Positions 1 through 6,840 of a DNA stretch of 10,339 nt are shown piece after piece (the stretch's first letter is position 1; each line of letters opens with the position of its first letter). The notes beneath the pieces are model-generated. The model did not search any database. It had not been told where the DNA came from and saw only the letters and a program-made list of their open reading frames with translations. The position numbers were made by a program, and so were the translations under genes. This DNA comes from an uncultured Bacilli bacterium (lineage in GTDB: Bacteria; Bacillota_I; Bacilli_A; RF39; UBA660): contig CALVJC010000080.1 in assembly GCA_944331945.1 (NCBI GenBank), forward strand, positions 1-10,339, in the 5' to 3' direction.

Positions 1-716
1 ATGATGCTTCTTTTTCTTGTCCTTCTCTTTATAGTATTGAAGGGTGTGACTATATAAAAGGAGAAGAAGAGTTAGAGCAGTTATATGAGGCGGGATTAGA
101 TGCTTTCTTACTGGTTTGGAATAATCCCAATCGTTATGGTTCCGGGAATCGCAGTGATTATGGCTTAACCGAGAAAGGAAAACGTTTCTTAAGAAAAGGG
201 ATTGCGCTTGGTATGGGCATTGATTTATCGCATGCGAATCAAAAAACGTTCTTTGATATGATTGAAGTTATAAAAGAAGAACAGCAAAAGGGAAAAGAAG
301 TCATTTGTTATGCCAGTCACTCGAATAGTTATGAATTATGTCCTCATCCAAGGAACTTGACGAAAGATGAGCTTCTTGCTTTAAAAGAAGTTGGAGGGAT
401 GATAGGACTTGTTAGTTATCCTTTGTTTGTGGGGGATTCGTCGCGATCCTCGTATGTTGAACATATTAAGTATATGGTTGATCTTTTTGGAAGTGATCGG
501 GTGATGGTGTCCAGTGATAATATGAACTTTGTTTCTATTGTTGATCCAGAAGATCAAGAAGAACATGGGATCTATAATTACAATATCATTCAAAAAGAAT
601 TAAAGGAAGATCTTTTGAACGTGTTTTCGGAAGAGGATACAGAAAAAATTTTGGTACATAATGCCAAAAAGTTATATGATAGAATAAAGGAGAGAAGAAG
701 AAATGTTAGATATTAA
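1..716 (+). CDS. Membrane dipeptidase (peptidase family M19), 3' part, cut by left window edge
   Basis: The reading frame is open from base 3, well upstream of the first in-frame ATG at 213, and the upstream residues already match the family (WNNPNRYGSGN, then GLTEKG), so this is the C-terminal part of a longer gene. M19 enzymes are zinc-dependent hydrolases of dipeptides, often including D-residues or beta-lactam-like bonds. Visible hallmarks are MGIDLSH (His codon 231-233) and YASHSNSY (His codon 318-320), matching the two C-terminal zinc-ligand histidines of renal dipeptidase. They are followed by HPRNLTKDEL with its conserved Arg, the GGMIGL strand, and SSDN (about 513-524), probably the catalytic Asp region. 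The N-terminal HxD metal motif and bridging Glu lie outside the window. No signal peptide can be judged. The stop codon overlaps the start of serS by 14 bases, so the two are translationally coupled. The family call is firm; the natural substrate is unknown. Confidence 0.88.
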   Translation, partial: DASFSCPSLYSIEGCDYIKGEEELEQLYEAGLDAFLLVWNNPNRYGSGNRSDYGLTEKGKRFLRKGIALGMGIDLSHANQKTFFDMIEVIKEEQQKGKEVICYASHSNSYELCPHPRNLTKDELLALKEVGGMIGLVSYPLFVGDSSRSSYVEHIKYMVDLFGSDRVMVSSDNMNFVSIVDPEDQEEHGIYNYNIIQKELKEDLLNVFSEEDTEKILVHNAKKLYDRIKERRRNVRY

Positions 717-1989
717 ATTTGTAAGAGAACATAAAGAAGAGGTTGTTGAAAATATTAAGAAAAAATTTCAAGAAGAGAAAATTTCTTTGGTGGATGAGGT
801 TATTCGTCTTGATCAAGAAATTCGGGAATGTAAGAGTAAGGGAGATCAGTTGAGACAACAAAGAAATGAAAAGAGTAATAGGATCGGATCTTTGATGCGA
901 GAGAAAAAAGTAGATGAAGCGAACAAAATCAAGGAAGAAGTTAGTAACATTAATCAGGAATTGGTGACGATTGAAGAAAAAGAAAATACCTTAAGTGCTT
1001 CTTTAAAAGAAAAAATGATGGTGATTCCACAAATGATGGATCAAAGTGTACCGATTGGAAAAGATGATAGTGAAAATGTAGAGGTAGAACGGTTTGGAGA
1101 ACCTGTTGTTCCAGCTTATGAAATTCCGTATCATGCGGATATTATTGAATCTTTTCAAGGCCTTGATAAAGAGGCAGCAGGTCGGACGAGTGGTCAAGGT
1201 TTCTATTATTTAATTGGAGATATTGCTCGTCTTCATGAAGCGATGATTGCCTATGCGAGAGATTATATGATTGAACAAGGCTTTACTTATTGTATTCCAC
1301 CTTTTATGATTCGTAGTAATGTTGTTACCGGAGTTATGTCTTTCCCTGAAATGGAAGCGATGATGTATAAAATTGAAGGAGAAGATCTTTATTTAATTGG
1401 GACGAGTGAGCATAGTATGATTGGGCGTTTTCAAGATCAAATTGTCAAAGAAAGTGATTTACCAATCTGTTTAACAAGTTATTCTCCATGTTTCCGTAAA
1501 GAAGGAGGAAGTCATGGTTTAGAGGAAAGAGGATTGTATCGGGTTCATCAATTTGAAAAAGAAGAAATGATCGTTCTTTGTAAGCCAGAAGACTCGATGG
1601 AATGGTATGAGAAAATGTGGCGTTATACGGTAGAAGTGTTCCGGAATATGGATGTTCCAGTACGGCAACTGGAATGTTGTAGTGGGGATTTAGCGGATTT
1701 AAAAGTGAAATCATGTGATATTGAAGCTTGGAGTCCAAGACAGAAAAAATACTTTGAAGTAGGTAGCTGTTCTACGTTAGGAGATGCTCAAGCGAGAAGA
1801 TTATCGATTCGTACCAAAGGTGAGAAGGGAACTTATTTGGTTCATACCTTAAACAATACCGTTGTTGCTTCTCCTCGTGGTTTGATTGCTTTGCTTGAAA
1901 ATAACTATCAGGAAGATGGAAGTGTTAAAATTCCAAAGGTATTACAGCCATATATGGGAGGATTAGAAGTCATAACACCAAAGAAATAA
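703..1989 (+). CDS. serS: Seryl-tRNA synthetase
   Basis: This cytosolic class II synthetase charges tRNA-Ser (and tRNA-Sec where present) with serine. At 428 aa it has the usual bacterial length. Residues about 27-108 are a charged, heptad-rich coiled-coil arm (REKKVDEANKIKEEV), which binds the long variable arm of tRNA-Ser. The catalytic core follows: GTSEH at 233-237, motif 2 at 262-289 (CFRKEGGSHGL through RVHQFEKEEM, Arg265), QARRLSIR at 363-370 and motif 3 at about 386-401 (ASPRGLIALLENN, Arg392). The GTSEH, SPCFRKE and CKPEDS wording is more like archaeal-type SerRS than the usual bacterial GTAE form. The ATG at 703 is preceded by a GGAGAG-type ribosome binding site inside the dipeptidase gene, which it overlaps by 14 bases. 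There is no room for a T-box leader here, so control must come from further upstream. Confidence 0.96.
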   Translation: MLDIKFVREHKEEVVENIKKKFQEEKISLVDEVIRLDQEIRECKSKGDQLRQQRNEKSNRIGSLMREKKVDEANKIKEEVSNINQELVTIEEKENTLSASLKEKMMVIPQMMDQSVPIGKDDSENVEVERFGEPVVPAYEIPYHADIIESFQGLDKEAAGRTSGQGFYYLIGDIARLHEAMIAYARDYMIEQGFTYCIPPFMIRSNVVTGVMSFPEMEAMMYKIEGEDLYLIGTSEHSMIGRFQDQIVKESDLPICLTSYSPCFRKEGGSHGLEERGLYRVHQFEKEEMIVLCKPEDSMEWYEKMWRYTVEVFRNMDVPVRQLECCSGDLADLKVKSCDIEAWSPRQKKYFEVGSCSTLGDAQARRLSIRTKGEKGTYLVHTLNNTVVASPRGLIALLENNYQEDGSVKIPKVLQPYMGGLEVITPKK

Positions 1990-1999
1990 GGAGCATTCG

Positions 2000-2446
2000 A
2001 TGAAAGATAAAAAGTTAACGACGCTATTTGTTTATCATACAGAACATATCAAATATTACTATAACATCGCTTATTTTTTTCGAATGTTTGGCTTTCTTGT
2101 TGAGAAATATAAACTTGATTCTTATTCTAGTGATCTAGAGGAAAAAATGGAAGATTATAGCAGTGTTATTTTTCTCGATATACCTCAAACTTTAAAATAT
2201 GCGGTGCTTGATGAGGCTCACTGTGATAATATTAGTCAGAAAATGTTAGAAGAATTAGTGGCGAAAGGGGTAATAGAACCGAAGAATGCTAGCATTTTTA
2301 CAGCTTGTTGCAAGAGTATCTTACAAGAACACTCTTCCAAAGAAAGTAAAATGATTCCTGTAAATGAAAAGGTTAAAAATCAGGAAAATTATTATGACGT
2401 AGTTCAAAAAAATATTAGAGCGTTTTGTGAAACAAAAATTAATTGA
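2000..2446 (+). CDS. Hypothetical protein, possibly the N-terminal half of a frameshifted gene
   Basis: I do not recognise this 148-aa protein. The start is well supported: AAGGAG sits 7-8 bases before the ATG and the gap to serS is 10 bases. The first 60 residues alternate hydrophobic strands and amphipathic helices (TLFVYHTEH; a helix with YYYNIAYFFRMFGFLVEKY; then VIFLDIP), which suggests a small alpha/beta, Rossmann-like fold. The remainder is mostly helical and polar, with adjacent cysteines in FTACCKS. There is no signal peptide or membrane segment. Its 3' end overlaps the next ORF by 20 bases in a different frame, near a run of five A's at 2434-2438. The two ORFs could be coupled genes or a single gene broken by a one-base indel. 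Function unknown. Confidence 0.6.
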   Translation: MKDKKLTTLFVYHTEHIKYYYNIAYFFRMFGFLVEKYKLDSYSSDLEEKMEDYSSVIFLDIPQTLKYAVLDEAHCDNISQKMLEELVAKGVIEPKNASIFTACCKSILQEHSSKESKMIPVNEKVKNQENYYDVVQKNIRAFCETKIN

Positions 2447-3401
2447 TCCGAAAGATGAAGTCATCTTACTAGAAATGTATAAACTATATCAAGAAAATGA
2501 TTTAGCTTTCCAGGAATATCTTTGTGAAAAATATGAAAGGATCGATGAAGTACGTCAGAATGGTTATAAAAAATTCTTTGATTTTGAAAGGAAACTTTAT
2601 CAGCTTTATAGAGAGGGATTAAGATCAGATTTTCTTGATTATGCAAGGTGTTATGCGATTTATCTTGGATATCGTTGCAATCACAGTGGATTGGCAGAGT
2701 ATCATATCGGTTTTGATAAAGCGCTTGCTTTTTTAGAAGATCTTTGTGCAAGAAATAAAAATATGATCTCGAGTAGGAAATTAGCTGGGCAACTTTGGGA
2801 AAGTGTTCCAAAGGTGAATATGGTGGAAACATTTAAAACTTTTGTAGAGAATAATAAGCCTAAAAGCTATAATAGTGATGTTTTCCTTAGACTGGGGAAA
2901 TATGCTTTTGATGATCCCTATCGTTTTAGAACACTAGATTCTACTGATTTGTTTTTTGAAGCTTATTCTTGCGATAATGATAATTATGAAGCTCTTCGAA
3001 GATATGCTTATAATTTGGAACATTTTCATTACAAAGAGGAAGCAACCCCCCGTAAGGCCTGTGAAATTTATAAGGAGCAGATAAAAACACTAGAAAAAGT
3101 AAAAAATGCCGGGGTTATGGAATTTGAGGAATACAAGGCTTTAATGATGGCTTATTTCCGGTGTGGAAGGATATACCTTCATGGTCCTTCTGGTAGCCCT
3201 TCCTTTCCAATCAATATGCAGAGAGCACGTGATTGTTTTCAAAAAGGAATGAACTTATTGTCTCCTCCTGAGATGTATGAGGTTAACTTTTTTTATAACT
3301 CTGATCAGGAACGAGAAAAGATTTTGACTTATCAAAAAGAATTTGTAGAAAGGCCCCATTACCAAATGAGAATGAATCATTTTAATAGCAAAACGGAATG
3401 A
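2427..3401 (+). CDS. Hypothetical helical protein with TPR/Sel1-like character
   Basis: This is a 324-aa protein of unrecognised family. It is read from a GTG at 2427 with only a weak purine stretch (TAGAG) upstream; an in-frame ATG near 2476 is the alternative. The sequence is almost entirely helical and rich in aromatic residues and Tyr/Lys/Glu. Paired helices in the C-terminal half resemble TPR/Sel1-like repeats: DNYEALRRYAYNLEHFHYKE, then the EEYKALMMAYFRCGRIYLHG stretch, and ARDCFQKGMNLL at about 275-286. That would fit a protein-interaction scaffold, but the repeat call is tentative. No signal peptide or membrane span is present. It overlaps the preceding ORF by 20 bases, so it is either translationally coupled to it or its displaced C-terminal half. 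The stop falls at 3399-3401 and no convincing terminator follows. Confidence 0.6.
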   Translation: MKQKLIDPKDEVILLEMYKLYQENDLAFQEYLCEKYERIDEVRQNGYKKFFDFERKLYQLYREGLRSDFLDYARCYAIYLGYRCNHSGLAEYHIGFDKALAFLEDLCARNKNMISSRKLAGQLWESVPKVNMVETFKTFVENNKPKSYNSDVFLRLGKYAFDDPYRFRTLDSTDLFFEAYSCDNDNYEALRRYAYNLEHFHYKEEATPRKACEIYKEQIKTLEKVKNAGVMEFEEYKALMMAYFRCGRIYLHGPSGSPSFPINMQRARDCFQKGMNLLSPPEMYEVNFFYNSDQEREKILTYQKEFVERPHYQMRMNHFNSKTE

Positions 3402-3467
3402 TATTAAAACTTTTCTTCCTAAGGTATAAATTGTAAGGGATTGGTAAATATTAGTAATGAGGTAAAA

Positions 3468-3497
3468 TTGACAAAACATAGACGTTTTTGCTATAAT
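3468..3497 (+). promoter_or_regulatory. Sigma-A-type promoter of the ankyrin-repeat gene
   Basis: A perfect -35 TTGACA (3468-3473) and a perfect -10 TATAAT (3492-3497) are separated by 18 bases, with an extended -10 TG at 3489-3490. Transcription would start near 3504, about 27 bases before the ATG at 3531. An imperfect inverted repeat (GACG at 3481-3484, CGTC at 3504-3507, with further weak pairing inward) brackets the -10 box and might be an operator. Confidence 0.85.
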
Positions 3498-3530
3498 AGA
3501 AAGCGTCACGTAAAAAAAGAGGTGTTTATC

Positions 3531-4226
3531 ATGTTTTACGCGGAAGATGCAGCGATCCTTGCTTGTGAAGAGGAACCATCCCTGATTTTCGAATTGATGC
3601 GGGAAGGACACTTTGCACTTGTTGATAAGCTGTTAAAGAAAAAAATCGTTAGTGTTTCAGAAGTGGATGCGGAAGGAAATACGGTTTTGATGAAATTATT
3701 AAAATTAAAACAATATCCTTTGGTAGCGAAATATATGAGTCATAGTGATTTTGATCCGAATCATCAAAATATTGAAGGAAATACTTTCGCTCATATTTTA
3801 GTTCAGAAAGATTATGTCAAAGTCGCGCCCATTATTCGCAAATTGAAGAAAAATAAAGAGTTTTCTCCTAATTTAAAAAATAATAATGGGGAAACGATCT
3901 TAGATTTGGCAGTTCGAAAAGGTAATTTGTGTACTACTTTAAAAATTTTAGAAGATAAGCGGTTTGAGAATATTGATGTGGTATCTTTTCTTCATATGTA
4001 TCGAACTTTTATTAAAAATAAAGAATATGGAAAGTATACGAAATTATCAAATTTAGAAGTTTTATTAACCAATCTTTCTCAAAAAACCAATTTGTTACCA
4101 CGGATGGAACGATTAGTACAAATGATTTTAGATGATTTTGAAGAGATTAAGCATGAAATTATGAAAAATAAACTTACATCCATGGATCATATTTTACAAT
4201 CTGTTTTAGTAGAAAGTAGGGCTTAG
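3531..4226 (+). CDS. Ankyrin-repeat protein
   Basis: The gene encodes 231 aa. I start it at the ATG at 3531, which follows AAAGAGGTG at 3516-3524; an upstream in-frame start at 3441 would lie before the promoter and is rejected. Three ankyrin-like units can be seen: residues 47-80 (AEGNTVLMKLLKLKQ), 81-117 (IEGNTFAHILVQKDY) and 118-142 (NNGETILDLAVRKGN). Each has the Asp/Asn-Gly-Asn/Glu-Thr beta-turn followed by the first helix. The remaining C-terminus, about 90 residues, is helical and without a recognised domain. No signal peptide or membrane span is present, so it is presumably a cytoplasmic protein-binding adaptor. It has its own strong promoter and a terminator, making it monocistronic between the serS and miaB units. 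The partner is unknown. Confidence 0.8.
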   Translation: MFYAEDAAILACEEEPSLIFELMREGHFALVDKLLKKKIVSVSEVDAEGNTVLMKLLKLKQYPLVAKYMSHSDFDPNHQNIEGNTFAHILVQKDYVKVAPIIRKLKKNKEFSPNLKNNNGETILDLAVRKGNLCTTLKILEDKRFENIDVVSFLHMYRTFIKNKEYGKYTKLSNLEVLLTNLSQKTNLLPRMERLVQMILDDFEEIKHEIMKNKLTSMDHILQSVLVESRA

Positions 4227-4245
4227 CAAAGCCTTGCTTTTTTTT
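4220..4245 (+). terminator. Rho-independent terminator after the ankyrin-repeat gene
   Basis: AGCAA (4225-4229) pairs with TTGCT (4234-4238) around a 4-base loop and is followed by a run of eight T's. The stem begins inside the TAG stop codon. A competing GGCTT/AAGCC hairpin (4220-4224 with 4229-4233) overlaps it. The stem is short but the placement is convincing. Confidence 0.65.
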
Positions 4246-4262
4246 CTTTTCTTCTATATACT
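4234..4262 (+). promoter_or_regulatory. Possible promoter of miaB
   Basis: TTGCTT (4234-4239), 17 bases, TATACT (4257-4262) would start transcription near 4269, 20 bases before the miaB ATG. The -10 is good (5 of 6) but the -35 weak (3 of 6), and it overlaps the preceding terminator. A promoter is expected here because a terminator lies immediately upstream. Confidence 0.45.
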
Positions 4263-4288
4263 AGTTAATACAAAAGAGGTGGTATTTC

Positions 4289-5704
4289 ATGCATTTGCCA
4301 AATTATAAAGAAGCTCGTTCTTTTGATAAGAAAGATTATCAAGTTAGGACGTTTCAATTAGATCCTGTTTATCAAAATAAGTTTCAAGGGAAAACTTGTT
4401 ATTTGAAGACTTATGGTTGTCAGATGAATGAACATGATAGTGAAAATATTAAAGCAATTTTAGAAGAGATGGGTTTTACGTTTATTGAGCGTTATCAAGA
4501 TGCTGACCTTATTTTATTAAATACTTGTTCCATTCGGGAGAATGCCCATAATAAAGCTTTTGGGATGTTAGGGCGGATCAAACATTTAAAAGAAAGTCGT
4601 CCCTCTATCCTTGTGGGTATGTGTGGTTGTATGGCTCAGGAAGAAGTCGTAACGAATAAGATCTTAAAAGATTATCCTTGGATGAACTTTGTTATTGGAA
4701 CTCATAATTTTTATGACTTGCCAAGAGTTTTGTGTCAATCGTTAGATACAAATTCTTTACAAGTAGAAGTTTATTCTAGGGAACAAGATTTTGTGGAAGA
4801 TATGCCAGTTGATCGAGTTAGTCATTATAAAGCTTATGTCAATATTATTTATGGTTGTGATAAGTTCTGTACTTATTGTATTGTGCCCTATACGAGAGGA
4901 AGACAACGAAGTCGTAAGAAGGAAGATATTTTAAAAGAAGTGGTTGATTTAAAGAAAGAGGGGTATTTAGAAGTAACCTTATTAGGCCAAAACGTCAATG
5001 CTTATGGAAAAGATTTATATGATGATTATTCGATGGCAGAGTTGTTAGAAGATGTCGCGAAAACGGGGATTCCTCGAATTCGCTTTATGACCAGTCATCC
5101 TTGGGATTTTAGTGATAAGATGATTGAAGTGATTGCAAAATATCCGAATATTATGCCAAGCATTCACTTGCCAGTTCAGTCTGGTAGTAATGCTATCTTA
5201 AAAAAGATGGGAAGACGGTATACGCGGGAAGAATATTTGACTTTATTTCATAAAATGAAAGAGCAAATTCCCCATTGTGTTATTTCTACCGATATTATTG
5301 TTGGCTTTCCAGGAGAGACGGAGGAAGATTTTAAGGACACTCTTTCTTTGGTGCAGGAATGTCGGTATGATAATGCCTTTTCTTTTATCTATTCTAAGCG
5401 AGTGGGAACCCCAGCGGAGAAATTAAAGGATGATGTTACGAAAAAAGAGAAGGAAAAGAGATTGTATCAATTAAATGATGAGTTAAATCAATTTTTTCTT
5501 GAGAATAACCAAAAACTAGTGGGGAAAGTTCTCATGGTTTTGGCGGAAGGAAAGTCTCCTAAGAAAAAAGATCAATACTTTGGGTATAGTGAAACGAATA
5601 AACTTGTTAATTTTAAGAGTAATCAAGAGGTAACGGGTAAAATTGTTCCTGTTTTGATTGAAGATGCGAAGACTTGGAGTTTAGATGGAACCTTGTGCGA
5701 ATGA
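4289..5704 (+). CDS. miaB: tRNA-2-methylthio-N6-dimethylallyladenosine (ms2i6A37) synthase MiaB
   Basis: MiaB is a radical-SAM enzyme that methylthiolates i6A at position 37 of tRNAs reading UNN codons. Its 471 aa hold all three expected domains. The N-terminal MTTase domain carries cluster cysteines C44 (YGCQMNEHDSE), C80 (NTCSIRE) and C114 (CGCMAQEE). The radical-SAM domain has the CxxxCxxC motif at C190, C194 and C197 (GCDKFCTYCIVPYTRGR), followed by LLGQNVNAYG and HLPVQSGSN. The C-terminal 65 or so residues are the TRAM RNA-binding domain. No key residue is missing. The start has a good AAGAGGTGG site 6 bases upstream. It overlaps the next gene by 20 bases. The order miaB - YlbF/YmcA-family gene - (two insertions) - cotE recalls the ymcB-ymcA-cotE region of B. 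subtilis and supports MiaB over the paralogues MtaB and RimO. Confidence 0.97.
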   Translation: MHLPNYKEARSFDKKDYQVRTFQLDPVYQNKFQGKTCYLKTYGCQMNEHDSENIKAILEEMGFTFIERYQDADLILLNTCSIRENAHNKAFGMLGRIKHLKESRPSILVGMCGCMAQEEVVTNKILKDYPWMNFVIGTHNFYDLPRVLCQSLDTNSLQVEVYSREQDFVEDMPVDRVSHYKAYVNIIYGCDKFCTYCIVPYTRGRQRSRKKEDILKEVVDLKKEGYLEVTLLGQNVNAYGKDLYDDYSMAELLEDVAKTGIPRIRFMTSHPWDFSDKMIEVIAKYPNIMPSIHLPVQSGSNAILKKMGRRYTREEYLTLFHKMKEQIPHCVISTDIIVGFPGETEEDFKDTLSLVQECRYDNAFSFIYSKRVGTPAEKLKDDVTKKEKEKRLYQLNDELNQFFLENNQKLVGKVLMVLAEGKSPKKKDQYFGYSETNKLVNFKSNQEVTGKIVPVLIEDAKTWSLDGTLCE

Positions 5705-6029
5705 AACCGTTTTCAAAGAGATGAAAAAACTGGTTGATATGATATTACAAAGTGATCTTTATCAAGAATATTTGGGGTTAAAAAAGAAAATGTCGTTGAA
5801 TCCTGAATTAATGGAAAAAATAAATCAATTAAAGAAGATACAACAAAGTTATGTTAAAAGTTCTTTTTCGAAAGAATATCAAGAAGAGATAGAAACATTA
5901 AAAGCTGACTTAGAGCAGTATCCTCTTTATGTGAAATATCAAGAGGTAGTGGAAGAATTAGATTCTTTATGCTATCTTATGAGAGAGGGGTTCCATGAAG
6001 CTTTTACAAATATATTAGAGGGAAAGTAG
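5685..6029 (+). CDS. ymcA: YlbF/YmcA family protein
   Basis: This small, all-helical cytoplasmic protein (114 aa) contains the Com_YlbF-type pattern: an amphipathic helix (MKKLVDMILQSDLYQEYLGL), then LNPELMEKINQLKKIQQSY, then a long helix and LEQYPLYVKYQEVVEELDSL. In B. subtilis YmcA (RicA), YlbF (RicF) and YaaT (RicT) form a complex that modulates RNase Y and is needed for sporulation, competence and biofilm formation. Assignment as ymcA rather than ylbF rests on position next to miaB, as in B. subtilis. Only two cysteines (C4, C96) are present, and the Cys-containing C-terminal tail expected for RicA is absent, so the protein is short for the family. The ATG at 5685 lies inside miaB, with TTGGAG five bases upstream, giving a 20-base overlap and probable coupling. 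Confidence 0.75.
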   Translation: MEPCANETVFKEMKKLVDMILQSDLYQEYLGLKKKMSLNPELMEKINQLKKIQQSYVKSSFSKEYQEEIETLKADLEQYPLYVKYQEVVEELDSLCYLMREGFHEAFTNILEGK

Positions 6030-6038
6030 GGAAAAATA

Positions 6039-6791
6039 ATGTATGAAGAAGTAAAAAAAGCAAAAGAAGAAATGAAAGAAAGTAAACTAAAATTAAAAAA
6101 GTTAGAAAAAGAGAATGGCGAAAAAAGACAAGCGTATCGTTTTCGAATTACGAAGAAAGTAGTAATTTTAGCGTTACCATATGTCGTTGCGGGTGCTGCT
6201 ATGGCAGGAGTTTGTTATGCCTCAGGTTCTGGACTACCTTTTGTGCGCGATTCTAAGAAACAGTATCGGCAAGTAAAAGAAGTTATCGCTGCGGATGGAA
6301 GTATTTCCGATTTGATTTCTTATTCTTCTCTTGAACAAGAAGAAAATCAATTAGTGGTTACCTCTCCTTTTCAAGAGCGCGAGGATGGGCTTTATGAAAG
6401 AGTTCATGATATTTATCAAATTGATACTTTAGATCAAATGACGCAAAGAGAAGTAGAAGAAGGAAATTTAGAGGCAATTGAAGAGAATTTTGTGGAAAGT
6501 CAAACCGAGGTTAAGAGTCAATTAAGAGAAGAGGAACAATATCAAGGGAATCAGATTTCCTTTATAAAATATTATGCGGAAGAAGCAGGGCAGGGTTTAG
6601 AAACAGAAAAGGAAAATATGACATTTACTTTAATATGGGGGCTTGGAACAATTGCTGCAGGTAGCGTTTTTCGGCCATCGCAAGTGAAAAATATGACGAT
6701 TGGTCCTAAACCGACTTTACAAGATACTTCGGAAGCGAAAGATGATTATATTCAGAAAAAGATAAAGTATAAAACTTTGAAGAAGAAGTAA
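6039..6791 (+). CDS. Hypothetical protein with two hydrophobic segments
   Basis: The family of this 250-aa protein is not recognised. It opens with a strongly charged Lys/Glu coiled-coil stretch (residues 1-32), then a Lys-flanked hydrophobic segment at 41-62 (VVILALPYVVAGAAMAGVCY). A soluble, acidic middle (about 65-192) precedes a second hydrophobic segment at 194-211 (FTLIWGLGTIAAGSVF), and the C-terminus is basic, ending in Lys residues. The positive ends suggest both termini face the cytoplasm, with the 130-residue middle part outside (or in the mother-cell/forespore intermembrane space if it is sporulation-linked). It follows the YlbF/YmcA-family gene by 9 bases with an AGGG site, so it is part of the miaB transcript. 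It separates ymcA from cotE relative to B. subtilis. Function unknown. Confidence 0.7.
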   Translation: MYEEVKKAKEEMKESKLKLKKLEKENGEKRQAYRFRITKKVVILALPYVVAGAAMAGVCYASGSGLPFVRDSKKQYRQVKEVIAADGSISDLISYSSLEQEENQLVVTSPFQEREDGLYERVHDIYQIDTLDQMTQREVEEGNLEAIEENFVESQTEVKSQLREEEQYQGNQISFIKYYAEEAGQGLETEKENMTFTLIWGLGTIAAGSVFRPSQVKNMTIGPKPTLQDTSEAKDDYIQKKIKYKTLKKK

Positions 6792-6808
6792 TTGTGTACT
6801 TCTTTTTG
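6783..6808 (+). terminator. Rho-independent terminator of the miaB transcript
   Basis: AAGAAGTA (6783-6790) pairs perfectly with TACTTCTT (6797-6804) around a 6-base loop, with T's continuing to 6807. The stem is AT-rich, hence moderate strength. It includes the TAA stop codon of the preceding gene. Confidence 0.6.
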
Positions 6809-6820
6809 TTTTGGTACAAT
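6792..6820 (+). promoter_or_regulatory. Possible promoter of the transglutaminase-like gene
   Basis: TTGTGT (6792-6797), 17 bases, TACAAT (6815-6820), with an extended TG at 6812-6813. The -10 is good and the -35 poor. The implied start near 6826-6827 falls at the edge of the AAAGGAG ribosome binding site (6826-6832), leaving a very short leader. It overlaps the terminator above. The -10 also partly resembles a sigma-E -10 (TACAAT of CATACAAT), so the sigma factor cannot be assigned. Confidence 0.35.
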
Positions 6821-6840
6821 GAGTAAAAGGAGTTATTGAG

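Noticed and set aside
1..57. ATG at base 1 as a gene start
   Set aside because: That frame stops at 55-57 and is not the dipeptidase frame.
381..593. Minus-strand ORF and similar ones at 1003-1197, 1445-1738, 2461-2832, 3255-3611, 7644-7847, 8027-8260 and 9431-9622
   Set aside because: All lie largely opposite better-supported plus-strand genes; their residue make-up looks like antisense of AT-rich coding DNA, and none has convincing start signals.
660..702. T-box riboswitch before serS
   Set aside because: serS overlaps the upstream gene, leaving no untranslated leader.
213..716. Complete short gene starting at ATG 213
   Set aside because: The frame is open to the window edge and upstream residues match the M19 family, so it is the tail of a longer gene.
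3402..3440. Terminator after the second unknown ORF
   Set aside because: No stem followed by a T-run is visible, although a transcript end is expected somewhere before the ankyrin gene promoter.
3441..3530. N-terminal extension of the ankyrin-repeat protein from an alternative start at 3441
   Set aside because: The extension covers the promoter (3468-3497), so it would lie before the transcription start; the ATG at 3531 has a good ribosome site.
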